From: an uncultured Acholeplasmataceae bacterium
GTDB lineage: Bacteria; Bacillota_I; Bacilli_A; Acholeplasmatales; Acholeplasmataceae
Assembly (NCBI GenBank): GCA_937983315.1
Contig: CALKAH010000285.1
Span: 1 to 19,599, forward strand
Direction: 5' to 3'
Length of the DNA stretch: 19,599 bases
Shown here: positions 1-7,412 of the stretch, in pieces
Numbering within the stretch: the first letter of the stretch is position 1
How the letters are laid out: every line of letters begins with the position of its first letter
The notes under the pieces: generated by a model
Databases searched by the model: none
The model's input: only the letters and a program-made list of their open reading frames with translations
Told to the model about the DNA's origin: nothing
Made by a program: the position numbers and the translations under genes

Positions 1-1247
1 TCCACGATAAGTTGAATCGGATTTTTAGAGATAAGTTGATGAGGTTGTATGATCCTAGACTCCATTTCAGCCGGTGCTAAATATGCTGACTTCCGGTGTG
101 CGATGACTTGATCATCTTGAATAACTTTGATATAAGCAGCAGTCATCTTTTTCGTGATACGAAACGATAATGTGATGGGTTCCGTACAATCATTCATATC
201 GATATGATGAGGAACAACATATCTGACATAATGACCGAGAAGGATAGGCTTTAAATCTTTTTCTGCATGCGATGGTGATAAAAGATATCTTTTTGCCCAT
301 TGTCCAGCTTTTTTACCTTCATCGCTAACCCAGTCAACGAGGTCGTGGACATGAAGTGCGTTTCCACATACAAAGAGACCATCGATATTTGTCATCAGAT
401 GTTGATCAACATAAGCACTTCGTGTCGTAGGACTTTTCTTCATGGGAAGACCATCGAATAAGGCAACATCAGGAATAAGTCCGATGGATAGAAGCAGTGT
501 ATCTACATCAAACACCTTTTCAGTTCCTGCGATAGGATTCATGGATTGATCGACTTCTTGAATGGTGATTTGTTCAAGAACTTCTTTTCCTTTCACGTGA
601 GTCACCGTATGAGATAGATAAAGCGGAATATCAAAATCGTGCAAACACTGAACAATATTTCTTGTTAAGCCATTGGAATAAGGCATGATTTCAGCAACCC
701 CTAAAACCTGTGCACCTTCAAGGGTCATCCGTCGTGCCATGATTAAACCGATATCTCCACTACCCAAAATAAAGATACGCTTGCCAACAAGATATCCTTC
801 CATATTGAGATAACGTTGAGCACTCCCGGCGGGCATGATCCCTTTCGGTCGTGTTCCAGGAATGGTTGCTGCACCTCGAGTACGCTCATAACATCCAGAT
901 GCGAGAATGACTGCACGCGCATGGAGGTGTTCATAACCATGTTTTGGACTGCTGATCATTAACTCGAAATCTTCCTTTTTTTGGATATCAAGAACAGTCG
1001 TTTCAAACATGATCGAGACGCCTTGTTTCGATAAGGATTGAATAAACCGATCTGCATATTCAGGTCCTGTCAATTCTTCTTTGAACTGATGGAGGCCAAA
1101 TCCATGATGAATACATTGGTTGAGGATACCCCCTAATTGGCGATCTTTTTCAATTAAAACAATCCTTAGAGCATCATCAACAGCCGATAGTGCAGCAGCT
1201 AATCCAGCTGCTCCACCACCGATGATTGCAAGATCAACGTTATTCAT
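1..1247 (-). CDS. FAD/NAD(P)-dependent oxidoreductase of the GlpB/HcnB-like operon type (3' end outside window)
   Basis: Flavoprotein disulfide-reductase-fold oxidoreductase, partner of the GlpA-like dehydrogenase just upstream. Translating from ATG 1247 gives 415 residues with no stop before the window edge. Seen: an N-terminal FAD-binding GGGAAG at residues 10-15, an acidic strand end (IEKD), the subfamily-typical GGILNQCIHHGFGL around residue 39, a CYER motif where relatives usually have C-x-ER-x-R, a second Rossmann motif GSGDIG for NAD(P), and a late LSIGLIP segment. Relatives of this type are about 420-430 residues, so little is missing. The start overlaps the upstream stop as ATGAATAA and has AAGGAG ten bases before it, inside the upstream gene, so translational coupling is likely. 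In related operons a small DUF1667 protein follows; if present it lies beyond position 1. Known of the family: electron transfer between FAD and NAD. The exact substrate is inferred from context. Confidence 0.85.
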   Translation of the reverse strand, partial: MNNVDLAIIGGGAAGLAAALSAVDDALRIVLIEKDRQLGGILNQCIHHGFGLHQFKEELTGPEYADRFIQSLSKQGVSIMFETTVLDIQKKEDFELMISSPKHGYEHLHARAVILASGCYERTRGAATIPGTRPKGIMPAGSAQRYLNMEGYLVGKRIFILGSGDIGLIMARRMTLEGAQVLGVAEIMPYSNGLTRNIVQCLHDFDIPLYLSHTVTHVKGKEVLEQITIQEVDQSMNPIAGTEKVFDVDTLLLSIGLIPDVALFDGLPMKKSPTTRSAYVDQHLMTNIDGLFVCGNALHVHDLVDWVSDEGKKAGQWAKRYLLSPSHAEKDLKPILLGHYVRYVVPHHIDMNDCTEPITLSFRITKKMTAAYIKVIQDDQVIAHRKSAYLAPAEMESRIIQPHQLISKNPIQLIV

Positions 1248-2679
1248 GGGTCTTGGTCTCCTTCACAAGAATAGGTGTATGTTGTCCATCGTAGTTGATT
1301 GAAGATTTGGGTTTTTTAGTTTCTCTTGCGATGATATTGAGAACTTGATGTTCACAATATCCACCTTGACATAACCCGCTTCCTGCGCGCGCGCGTTTCT
1401 TTATACCTTTTATCGTATCATTACCAAGAGGTCCCTTTATGGCATCGATGATTTCTTGTTCAGTGATTCTCTCACATTTGCAAATGATGTTGCCATATAA
1501 GGGATTTTCTTTGGCTAATCGATATTTATCTTCTTCGCTAAGTTGATGGAAAAATGTTCTCTTTTGACGATAAGGATCAAATGATGCTTTTTTTGAAGCT
1601 TTGATGTTGATGACCTCTTCAACAAGATATTTTGCAATTGCTGGTGCAGCAGTTAAACCGGGAGAATCAATCCCCGCAACGTGATAAAATCCAGGATAAG
1701 TCTTCGATTCTTGAATATAAAAATCATCATAAGAAGATGTTGCTCGAACACCTGCAAATGCTCGGATCGTCCATTCATAAGGAATAGCATCTGATAGCAT
1801 ACGCAATTGTTCTTTGATGTAGCGTATACCTTCCATGGTTGTTGATGCATCTTCTGGATCACTCACTAATTCAGATGTTGGACCAAGAAGGATATTGCCA
1901 TGAACTTGTGGAACAATCAAAACACCTTTTCCTTTCGCTGTGGGTAGCGGATAAATCACATGATGAAATGCATCTTTTGCGCGATGATCAAGGACTAGAT
2001 ATTCTCCTCGTCTTGGATGAATGACAAATTCAATATCATCTTCAATCATCGATGCGATGCGATCACTCATCACACCTGCTGCATTAATGATATGTCTTGT
2101 CAACCACACGGTCCCATCGTCTAGAGTCATCTTGAAGTTGTTATGATCTTTTTCGATCGTGATGACATGACTATTTCGCCGAATTGATGCACCGTTTTTC
2201 ACCGCATTCTCAAGTGCAGCAAACGCAACTTCCCAAGGATAAGTGACTTTTGTGGAAGGAAGTGATAAAGCTTTTGTGATGGTAGACATGAGCCGAGGTT
2301 CCTCTTGACGAAGCTCTTCAGGGGTGATCATTTGAATATTAGGAACCCCGTTTGCCTGTGCTCGATCATAGAGAATCTGTAATAATTTTTCTTCCTCTTC
2401 TCCATGAGCAACCACATAAGCACCCGTACGAAGAAGAGGGATGTCGAGTTCTTGTTCAAGTTTTTCATAGAGCTTGTTTCCTTCTACACAAAGTCTAGCT
2501 TTGAGTGTATGTTCCTTTGGATCATGTCCTGAATGAATAATTGCACTATTTGCTGTCGTTTGATGACTTGCAAAATCATTTTCCTTGTCAAAAACCATGA
2601 TGGAGACATCATAACGTGATAACTCTCTGGCAATCATCGATCCGATAATACCTGATCCAACAATAATATAGTCAAACAT
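1240..2679 (-). CDS. GlpA-like FAD-dependent glycerol-3-phosphate dehydrogenase family protein with BFD [2Fe-2S] domain
   Basis: DAO-fold FAD oxidoreductase, 479 aa, the usual length of the GlpA/LhgO-like clostridial and bacillal type. Seen: Rossmann GSGIIG at residues 8-13, the catalytic-domain stretch TTANSAIIHSG at 41-51 typical of the GlpD/LhgO group, a C-terminal FAD-contacting GIDSPGLTAAPAIA at 336-349, and a BFD-like cluster domain with Cys400, Cys402, Cys437 and Cys442 (CxC...CxxxxC). The BFD domain implies electron transfer to the adjacent FAD/NAD oxidoreductase. Start ATG 2679 has a strong AAGGAGG eight bases upstream. It follows glpP with an 88-base gap that contains a 13-bp inverted repeat, and it overlaps the next gene by 8 bp. 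With glpP beside it, glycerol-3-phosphate is the most likely substrate. A 2-hydroxyacid substrate cannot be excluded from sequence alone, so no symbol is given. Confidence 0.85.
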   Translation of the reverse strand: MFDYIIVGSGIIGSMIARELSRYDVSIMVFDKENDFASHQTTANSAIIHSGHDPKEHTLKARLCVEGNKLYEKLEQELDIPLLRTGAYVVAHGEEEEKLLQILYDRAQANGVPNIQMITPEELRQEEPRLMSTITKALSLPSTKVTYPWEVAFAALENAVKNGASIRRNSHVITIEKDHNNFKMTLDDGTVWLTRHIINAAGVMSDRIASMIEDDIEFVIHPRRGEYLVLDHRAKDAFHHVIYPLPTAKGKGVLIVPQVHGNILLGPTSELVSDPEDASTTMEGIRYIKEQLRMLSDAIPYEWTIRAFAGVRATSSYDDFYIQESKTYPGFYHVAGIDSPGLTAAPAIAKYLVEEVINIKASKKASFDPYRQKRTFFHQLSEEDKYRLAKENPLYGNIICKCERITEQEIIDAIKGPLGNDTIKGIKKRARAGSGLCQGGYCEHQVLNIIARETKKPKSSINYDGQHTPILVKETKTHE

Positions 2680-2703
2680 GAGAAAACCTCCTTAATAATG
2701 AAA

Positions 2704-2739
2704 AAGAGAAAAAAGATGACGCGCATTCTTTTTTCTCTT
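2704..2739 (-). promoter_or_regulatory. Terminator-like hairpin between glpP and the GlpA-like gene; candidate GlpP antitermination target
   Basis: A perfect 13-bp inverted repeat: 2704-2716 pairs with 2727-2739 around a 10-base loop. Read on the minus strand, the A-rich left arm is followed by the U-rich right arm and then by TTTCATTATT just before the Shine-Dalgarno of the GlpA-like gene. It starts about 29 bases after the glpP stop. A hairpin with a U-tract in front of a glycerol-3-phosphate dehydrogenase gene is where B. subtilis GlpP acts (glpD leader), so an attenuator is the best reading. It may also simply lower read-through from glpP. Confidence 0.6.
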
Positions 2740-2767
2740 GTACTCTTTTTGATCGATTAACTTTTCA

Positions 2768-3313
2768 TCAGTAATTCCAAAATTTAGGATTACTTGTTGT
2801 GACTGCAACCGCACCAGCCGCTAAACATGCTTTGATGTGCTCTTTGGTGCGAATCAGTCCGCCCATCAAGATTTCACATGAGATATGTGCTTTGATTTCT
2901 GGGATAATATCGGTGGATAGTGCAGGTAGAACTTCTAGGTAATCAGGCCCTGCTTTTTGTGCAACTTCAAGACTTTGTTCTAAAGACATCGAGTCTTTTA
3001 AGAAGAAGCGTAAGATGCCAATGACTTTTCTTTTTTTACAGATTTCGATGACTTTGGGCTTACTTGAGATGATTCCATCGACTTTCAATGTCTGTATCAA
3101 ATAGATTGCACCATATTCATCAGAGGATAATCCTTTGATGAGTTCAGAATGAATCAAAACTTTCTTCAAGTGATTTTTCATCTCAAGAACAAGTTCAGGA
3201 AGTTGTGCTAACTGAAAGTTCATTAAGATGCCATAGGTTAGATGAGTTGCTAAAAAACTACGTAATTCTTGATGGTTACTAATGGCTGGAATCACATGTT
3301 GTCCGCTGAGCAT
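2768..3313 (-). CDS. glpP: Glycerol-3-phosphate responsive antiterminator GlpP
   Basis: RNA-binding antiterminator with a TIM-barrel-like fold that, in B. subtilis, binds leader mRNA of glp genes when glycerol-3-phosphate is present and stops premature termination. Seen across the 181 aa: PAISN near the N-terminus, then GLSSDEYGAIYL, VDGIISSKP, DYLEVLPAL, GGLIRTKE and the terminal GAVAVTTSNPKFW, all in the order and spacing of GlpP. An upstream in-frame ATG at 3373 would add 20 residues, but ATG 3313 is preceded by AGGAGGTGATC, a near-perfect anti-SD match six bases away, and matches the family N-terminus. It is the first gene of the operon, driven by the promoter at 3416-3444, with a terminator-like hairpin in its own leader. 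This suggests autoregulation by its own ligand. Confidence 0.95.
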   Translation of the reverse strand: MLSGQHVIPAISNHQELRSFLATHLTYGILMNFQLAQLPELVLEMKNHLKKVLIHSELIKGLSSDEYGAIYLIQTLKVDGIISSKPKVIEICKKRKVIGILRFFLKDSMSLEQSLEVAQKAGPDYLEVLPALSTDIIPEIKAHISCEILMGGLIRTKEHIKACLAAGAVAVTTSNPKFWNY

Positions 3314-3330
3314 GGGATCACCTCCTCGAT

Positions 3331-3381
3331 AAAAAATAGCAAAATCAAAAATGCTGAAGATGGGCACTTTCAAGATTTCGC
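3331..3381 (-). promoter_or_regulatory. Terminator-like hairpin in the glpP leader (candidate attenuator)
   Basis: On the minus strand the arm at 3381-3364 (GCGAAATC, three-base bulge, AAAGTGC) can pair with the arm at 3353-3339 (GCATTTT then GATTTTGC) when a few G-U pairs are allowed. A roughly nine-base loop separates the arms. A run TATTTTTT (3338-3331) follows immediately. The structure sits between the predicted transcription start (about 3409) and the glpP Shine-Dalgarno, so it would end transcription before glpP unless antiterminated. The stem is AU-rich and imperfect, hence moderate confidence. Confidence 0.5.
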
Positions 3382-3415
3382 TCTTTGTCTCTTTTGATGA
3401 TTAATTTCTACTTTG

Positions 3416-3444
3416 ATTATAACGTGAAAGCGCTTTGAAGTCAA
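3416..3444 (-). promoter_or_regulatory. Promoter of the glpP operon
   Basis: Minus-strand -35 TTGACT at 3444-3439 and -10 TATAAT at 3421-3416, with a 17-bp spacer: a near-consensus vegetative promoter. The predicted start is near 3409, giving a leader of about 95 nt before glpP that holds the hairpin at 3331-3381. Confidence 0.8.
3425..3438. promoter_or_regulatory. cre-like CcpA operator inside the glpP promoter
   Basis: TGAAAGCGCTTTGA matches the catabolite-responsive element TGAAAGCGCTTTCA at 13 of 14 positions, with a perfect AAAGCGCTTT core. It lies wholly between the -35 and -10 of the glpP promoter, so CcpA binding would exclude RNA polymerase: glucose repression of the glp operon. It is also about 30 bp upstream of the divergent 3535 promoter and could affect that gene. 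Confidence 0.75.
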
Positions 3445-3467
3445 GTTAACAAAGATGAATTTGATAC

Positions 3468-3498
3468 TTGACATTTTTTATTCATTTAATGCTATAAT
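3468..3498 (+). promoter_or_regulatory. Promoter of the 3535 gene
   Basis: -35 TTGACA at 3468-3473 and -10 TATAAT at 3493-3498. The 19-bp spacer is long, but a TGC extension before the -10 makes an extended -10 element. The predicted start is near 3505. A TTG at 3511 would then have no room for a ribosome site, which supports ATG 3535 as the start. Confidence 0.7.
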
Positions 3499-3534
3499 AA
3501 TGAAACAAGGTTGTATAAAGGTGTTGATTTTATC

Positions 3535-4383
3535 ATGAAAAAAGAAAGAAATATCATCATACTCGTCATCGGAATCGCTGGATCATTCGTCTTCTTACTC
3601 ACGTTTTTAATGCTTATGTTCGGTGATGAACTTGATCAAATGTTTAACGTCATTGGCATTCGTGTAGCGACTGTTTTTGTTGCATTCGCTTCCTTCTTAT
3701 CCTCAATGTTATTTAGCTTATTGATCTTGCTACATAATAGGACGGTTGTTCGAATCAATGATGATACAAACCGTCGTGCTGAACTTTTTAGAGAACTTCA
3801 ATTTGCCTCATCCAATTACTCCATCATTGAATTTATGGATCGGATGCTCATTTACGGTGAATCAACACGATACATTCAACGTGTCATTGAGAGAAAAAGC
3901 ATGATGTTTCATATGATTGAAGATGGATTATCTGAGATGGATATCTATGAAAATCCACAGAATTACTCGTTCGTATCCATTAAAATTCCTTTTCGCGTCA
4001 TTGAAGGAAAAATTATTTCTTCAATCACGTTTGATAAACTCCGGTTTGAACGTGAAGGGGTTAATTATGAGTTCATTACACCACCAAGTGAACCCGAATC
4101 GCGCGCTTTCTTACTTTATAATGAACATACAAAACGAAACAATGTCATTATCAATTTGATCATGAAGAAGAATAGCGTCTTCTATAATCCTAATCAGATT
4201 AACAACTTCACCAAGATCAAGATTTACATCAACATTACCAGTTTGCTCGGTGTTAAAGTCAAAGGAAATAGCGAACTCTATTTCACGAACCCAGAACAAA
4301 TCGAAGGCGATGGTACGAACACATACCGTATTAACTCTGCAAACTTTACATTGACAGAAATGCCTAAAATTGTTAAATCATAG
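3535..4383 (+). CDS. Membrane-anchored protein of unknown function, two N-terminal TM helices
   Basis: I do not recognise a family. The 282-aa protein has two hydrophobic helices, roughly residues 6-28 and 38-62, then a long hydrophilic C-terminal part of about 220 residues rich in beta-prone stretches, so it is probably anchored in the membrane with one large soluble domain. No catalytic motif or cysteine pattern stands out. The start is ATG 3535 with AAAGGTG eleven bases upstream. The TTG-initiated reading from 3511 would be almost leaderless. It has its own promoter, is divergent from glpP, and ends one base before the stop codon of the convergent epimerase-like gene, with no terminator between them. 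Confidence 0.75.
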   Translation: MKKERNIIILVIGIAGSFVFLLTFLMLMFGDELDQMFNVIGIRVATVFVAFASFLSSMLFSLLILLHNRTVVRINDDTNRRAELFRELQFASSNYSIIEFMDRMLIYGESTRYIQRVIERKSMMFHMIEDGLSEMDIYENPQNYSFVSIKIPFRVIEGKIISSITFDKLRFEREGVNYEFITPPSEPESRAFLLYNEHTKRNNVIINLIMKKNSVFYNPNQINNFTKIKIYINITSLLGVKVKGNSELYFTNPEQIEGDGTNTYRINSANFTLTEMPKIVKS

Positions 4384-4384
4384 A

Positions 4385-5389
4385 CTACTTCACTTTCATA
4401 TCTAAAACAGGTAGCTGTTCTTGCTTGATCCGATATGCGTATCTTATGGATGCTAAGATGGATGCGTGAATATCATCTTCTGGTATCTTTAAATCACGTG
4501 ATAATTCTTGATCAATGAAGCAGTTCGATGTCATCAGTTTTGCAAAATAACGTGGATTGAGTCCTGGCTCAATCCCTTTTTTATCGTATGCTTGTTTCAT
4601 GTGTTGAATTGCAAGTTGACTGATCCAATTGGGAATGGTGATGACTCTTTTTTTCATACCCATGCCCTCTAAAACGATGGGGATTAACTGTTTCCATGTC
4701 ATATTGATTTGACCGAGGGGATACGCGGTTTGATGTTTGCCAAAGAGAATCGCATGGTAGATTGCAACCCCTACTTGATGAGTAGTCATCATCGTTGTTC
4801 CCCCTTTTGGAAAAAAGATTATTTTTGGCTTCTCAAAGCGATCAATGAATGTCGACCACACGGGTCTTCTACCTTCCTGAGGGCCAAAAATATAAGGGAG
4901 TTCTAACACATTAACACGGAAATGTTCATCATCAAATGAAAATGCAACCTCCTCTTGACGAAGTCGAGTTCTGATATAAGGATGATGTTGACTGAGATTG
5001 AGATGAGGCCATATTTTTGCAAAGTATGAGAAATAACTTCCAAGTATAACAGCCACTTTTACACCCATCTTTTTAGCAGATGTCAAAAGTTTGATGAGTG
5101 GTTTAATATTGTATGCTTCATAAATGTTTTCTACAGGTGGAGCAAATTCGATTCTCTCATCGACTCCAGCAGCAAAAACAAAGGCATCCATTCCTTTCAT
5201 CAGTTCATCACATGCATCATCTGTTAACGCGTTAAAATCAACAAGATGTAAGATCATGTCTGAAGGAAGATTTAAGTTTTTTGGAACAGGTGGAAGTGCC
5301 ATCGCGTGAACAACATGACCATCAGCAAGCATCAGTTTTGCAGCAGCTGATCCCAATAATCCGGTTCCACCAGCTATTAAAATGTTCAT
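4385..5389 (-). CDS. NAD(P)-dependent epimerase/dehydratase-like protein (extended SDR family)
   Basis: 334-aa short-chain-dehydrogenase-like protein, a normal length for extended SDRs. Seen: N-terminal GGTGLLG at residues 7-13 (Rossmann dinucleotide site), a hydrophobic strand VFAAGVD at 71-77 where NNAG-like motifs sit, a Ser near 118, and PYIRTRLRQEE around 137, where the usual YxxxK reads Tyr138-xxx-Arg142. The Lys-to-Arg change makes catalysis uncertain; the protein may be an atypical SDR or a nucleotide-binding regulator. ATG 5389 overlaps the stop of the LtaS-like gene by ATGA, and AAAGGA lies upstream, so the two are translationally coupled. This suggests a role in envelope glycolipid or polymer synthesis, but the substrate is unknown. 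Confidence 0.8.
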   Translation of the reverse strand: MNILIAGGTGLLGSAAAKLMLADGHVVHAMALPPVPKNLNLPSDMILHLVDFNALTDDACDELMKGMDAFVFAAGVDERIEFAPPVENIYEAYNIKPLIKLLTSAKKMGVKVAVILGSYFSYFAKIWPHLNLSQHHPYIRTRLRQEEVAFSFDDEHFRVNVLELPYIFGPQEGRRPVWSTFIDRFEKPKIIFFPKGGTTMMTTHQVGVAIYHAILFGKHQTAYPLGQINMTWKQLIPIVLEGMGMKKRVITIPNWISQLAIQHMKQAYDKKGIEPGLNPRYFAKLMTSNCFIDQELSRDLKIPEDDIHASILASIRYAYRIKQEQLPVLDMKVK

Positions 5390-7344
5390 GAGCGGTCCTT
5401 TCGATAATAATTCGTACGTAAGATCTTTTTCATGATCAGGTAGAGTTCTTCAATGTCGCGCGCTTGAGGTGTTGTTGTCTTCAAATCGGTTAAGCGCACA
5501 TAATTGTTACCATCATAGAATGCATAATCCTTATATAAGACAGGTGTGACACATGGTGAAAACATATCGTGCCCCATACTATAGGGAATCTCATCAGATA
5601 ATCCAAAGAGGACATCAAGTGTGGGTAAAATATCAAACGATGTGGTCATCTTATCAATCGATTGTGGGAGGATACTTGTTGACCAAAGATAGAGGTTACC
5701 TTGGTGTTTCAAATGAAGTTCAGTGATACCTGATGCATCTTCATAAACGTCTTGAGGCATGGTGTATGGATAATGGTCACCGGATAGAAGAATGATGGTA
5801 TCATCGAGTCTACCTTTTTCATTCAGTGCTTCGATGAGTAAACCAATCATGAGATCGAGTTCAATTTGGGTTGCACGATAATAATTGAGTGAGGGATCAT
5901 CATCTGGATATAAAGCATTGACTTCATCAATATGTGATTGACCGACAACATGATGTTCAGTATAAGGTGAATGCCCAGAAAAAGTGATTAAAAAACTCAT
6001 AAATAAACCATCACTGGGGATGATGATATCTTTTCCTGCATTGAAAAAGCGTGTATCAAATCGTCCATCTTCGGGTGTTAATTCGAGTTCATCACGTCCA
6101 TAAAAAGCATCAAACCCATAATTCTCATAGAGAATATGTCGTCCATAAAATTCTTTATAATTCCCATGAAAGGCTTGTGTAAGATATCCGTTTTCTTTAA
6201 AACGATTGGCTAATGATTTGGTGTAGGTATTTTGTTTAAAGACAGAGACAGTAGGACCATCTTCAATCGATGGAATGAGTCCAGTATTAAAAATAAATTC
6301 TGTATCACTGGTTGTACGTTGAAACACCGGAGTGAAATGATTGCTAAAGGTGATCGATTCTGATTGAAGCTGGTATAAATGTGGTGTCAAGATCGGATCG
6401 AGTGCGATTTCATCATACGATTCAGCTAAAATGAAAATAAGGTTTTTACCTTCAAATAAACCAACATATTCATGATCACTCGCTGGTGTAAGATGATTTG
6501 ATATATAATCATCAACTGCTTTCTCATCACGAGAAAGTGCTATGGGCGGTGTGAGTGTATCCACGATATCTCGTCCCATGAGATGGAAAAAACCAAAGTG
6601 TCTTGCGACATCTTTTCTTGAGAAAACAGATCGATATAGATAGACATCAGAAGTAAAAATCGTTTGATCCTTTGTTGGATATGTTGCTTGAATGAACATC
6701 GTGATAATCAGCATAATCAAGATGAAGAAAGAGCGTTTCAACTGAACAATAGATGGCTTGACAGAGCCCTTTTTTATTTGTTTAACAAACCAAATAACGG
6801 AACCAATCATCATGACAAATATCGTGGGATGAAGCCAGCTAAACCGATACATGCTTTCACCAGATTCAATACCTTCACGCAGTGTAAGAGCTTCTTTAAA
6901 ACTAAAGTAATCATGAAAAATACGCACATAGACATCTTGGCCAATGACATAGGAACCAAAGATGATCAGTGTGATGATGCCATACCATTTAACGGTTTTT
7001 CTTGGTATGATTTGGCCTAATGTTAACCATGAAAAAAGGCTTAGAAGTAAACCAAATGGATAGGTCATCGTGATGATTGAACCCTGTTTGATCATCAATA
7101 AGACTTCCATGATCAAAAGGATTAGAGCAACACCATAAAGAGGTTTAGCTTCTTGATAAGATGTAAGGATGTGTTTTCGATCGATGATCATCCACCCTAT
7201 CCATCCGATACATGACAGCAAAAACACACCCCAACTCACCACGTAGGCAGTATCTGGAGAAGTACGATTCAAAATAAGGCGAAAAACGAATAATAGACTG
7301 ATTAAAAACATGAGGATAATTCCTGAGATGATAAGTCGGCGCAT
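5386..7344 (-). CDS. LtaS-like sulfatase-family phosphoglycerol transferase
   Basis: Polytopic enzyme of the lipoteichoic acid synthase/alkaline-phosphatase superfamily, 652 aa, the family's usual size. LtaS enzymes transfer glycerol-phosphate from phosphatidylglycerol onto a glycolipid outside the membrane. Seen: about five TM helices in the first 220 residues, then an extracellular sulfatase domain from about residue 300 with the metal and catalytic set: Glu308 (LAESYDE), nucleophile Thr345 (RTTSDTEF), His393 (FHGNYKEFYGR) and Asp523-His524 (SGDHYPY). An in-frame earlier start exists, but ATG 7344 has AAGGAG nine bases upstream and leads straight into the first TM helix. It overlaps the SDR-like gene by 4 bp. 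It is LtaS-like rather than proven LtaS: Gln-Arg replaces the common Gly-Lys/Arg before the nucleophile, so a related phosphoglycerol transferase is possible. Confidence 0.88.
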   Translation of the reverse strand: MRRLIISGIILMFLISLLFVFRLILNRTSPDTAYVVSWGVFLLSCIGWIGWMIIDRKHILTSYQEAKPLYGVALILLIMEVLLMIKQGSIITMTYPFGLLLSLFSWLTLGQIIPRKTVKWYGIITLIIFGSYVIGQDVYVRIFHDYFSFKEALTLREGIESGESMYRFSWLHPTIFVMMIGSVIWFVKQIKKGSVKPSIVQLKRSFFILIMLIITMFIQATYPTKDQTIFTSDVYLYRSVFSRKDVARHFGFFHLMGRDIVDTLTPPIALSRDEKAVDDYISNHLTPASDHEYVGLFEGKNLIFILAESYDEIALDPILTPHLYQLQSESITFSNHFTPVFQRTTSDTEFIFNTGLIPSIEDGPTVSVFKQNTYTKSLANRFKENGYLTQAFHGNYKEFYGRHILYENYGFDAFYGRDELELTPEDGRFDTRFFNAGKDIIIPSDGLFMSFLITFSGHSPYTEHHVVGQSHIDEVNALYPDDDPSLNYYRATQIELDLMIGLLIEALNEKGRLDDTIILLSGDHYPYTMPQDVYEDASGITELHLKHQGNLYLWSTSILPQSIDKMTTSFDILPTLDVLFGLSDEIPYSMGHDMFSPCVTPVLYKDYAFYDGNNYVRLTDLKTTTPQARDIEELYLIMKKILRTNYYRKDRS

Positions 7345-7374
7345 GATGTATTCTCCTTCGTCGTGATCACTCTC

Positions 7375-7380
7375 ATTATA
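7375..7380 (-). promoter_or_regulatory. Probable -10 element of the LtaS-like operon
   Basis: A TATAAT lies on the minus strand about 30 bases before ATG 7344 and immediately after the U-tract of the yolD terminator. No good -35 is visible, because its expected place falls in the terminator stem. Confidence 0.45.
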
Positions 7381-7381
7381 C

Positions 7382-7412
7382 AACAAAAAGAGGGTCATCG
7401 ACCCATCTTTTT
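7382..7412 (-). terminator. Rho-independent terminator of uvrX-yolD
   Basis: Minus strand: GGGTC (7404-7400 side) pairs with GACCC around a GAT loop, extended by seven A-T/G-C pairs past one bulged base, then CTTTTTGTTG. The stem begins within the yolD stop codon. Confidence 0.75.

Noticed and set aside
1384..1397. Alternating CG run as a possible Z-DNA or foreign segment
   Set aside because: It encodes the Arg-Ala-Arg-Ala stretch of the BFD domain in frame and is fully explained by coding.
3511..3534. A TTG start at 3511 that would lengthen the two-TM protein
   Set aside because: The predicted transcription start is near 3505, leaving no ribosome site; ATG 3535 has one.
4111..4299. Small antisense reading frames inside larger genes, such as this one opposite the 3535 gene
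   Set aside because: No ribosome site or family motif; these are shadows of the real coding frame.
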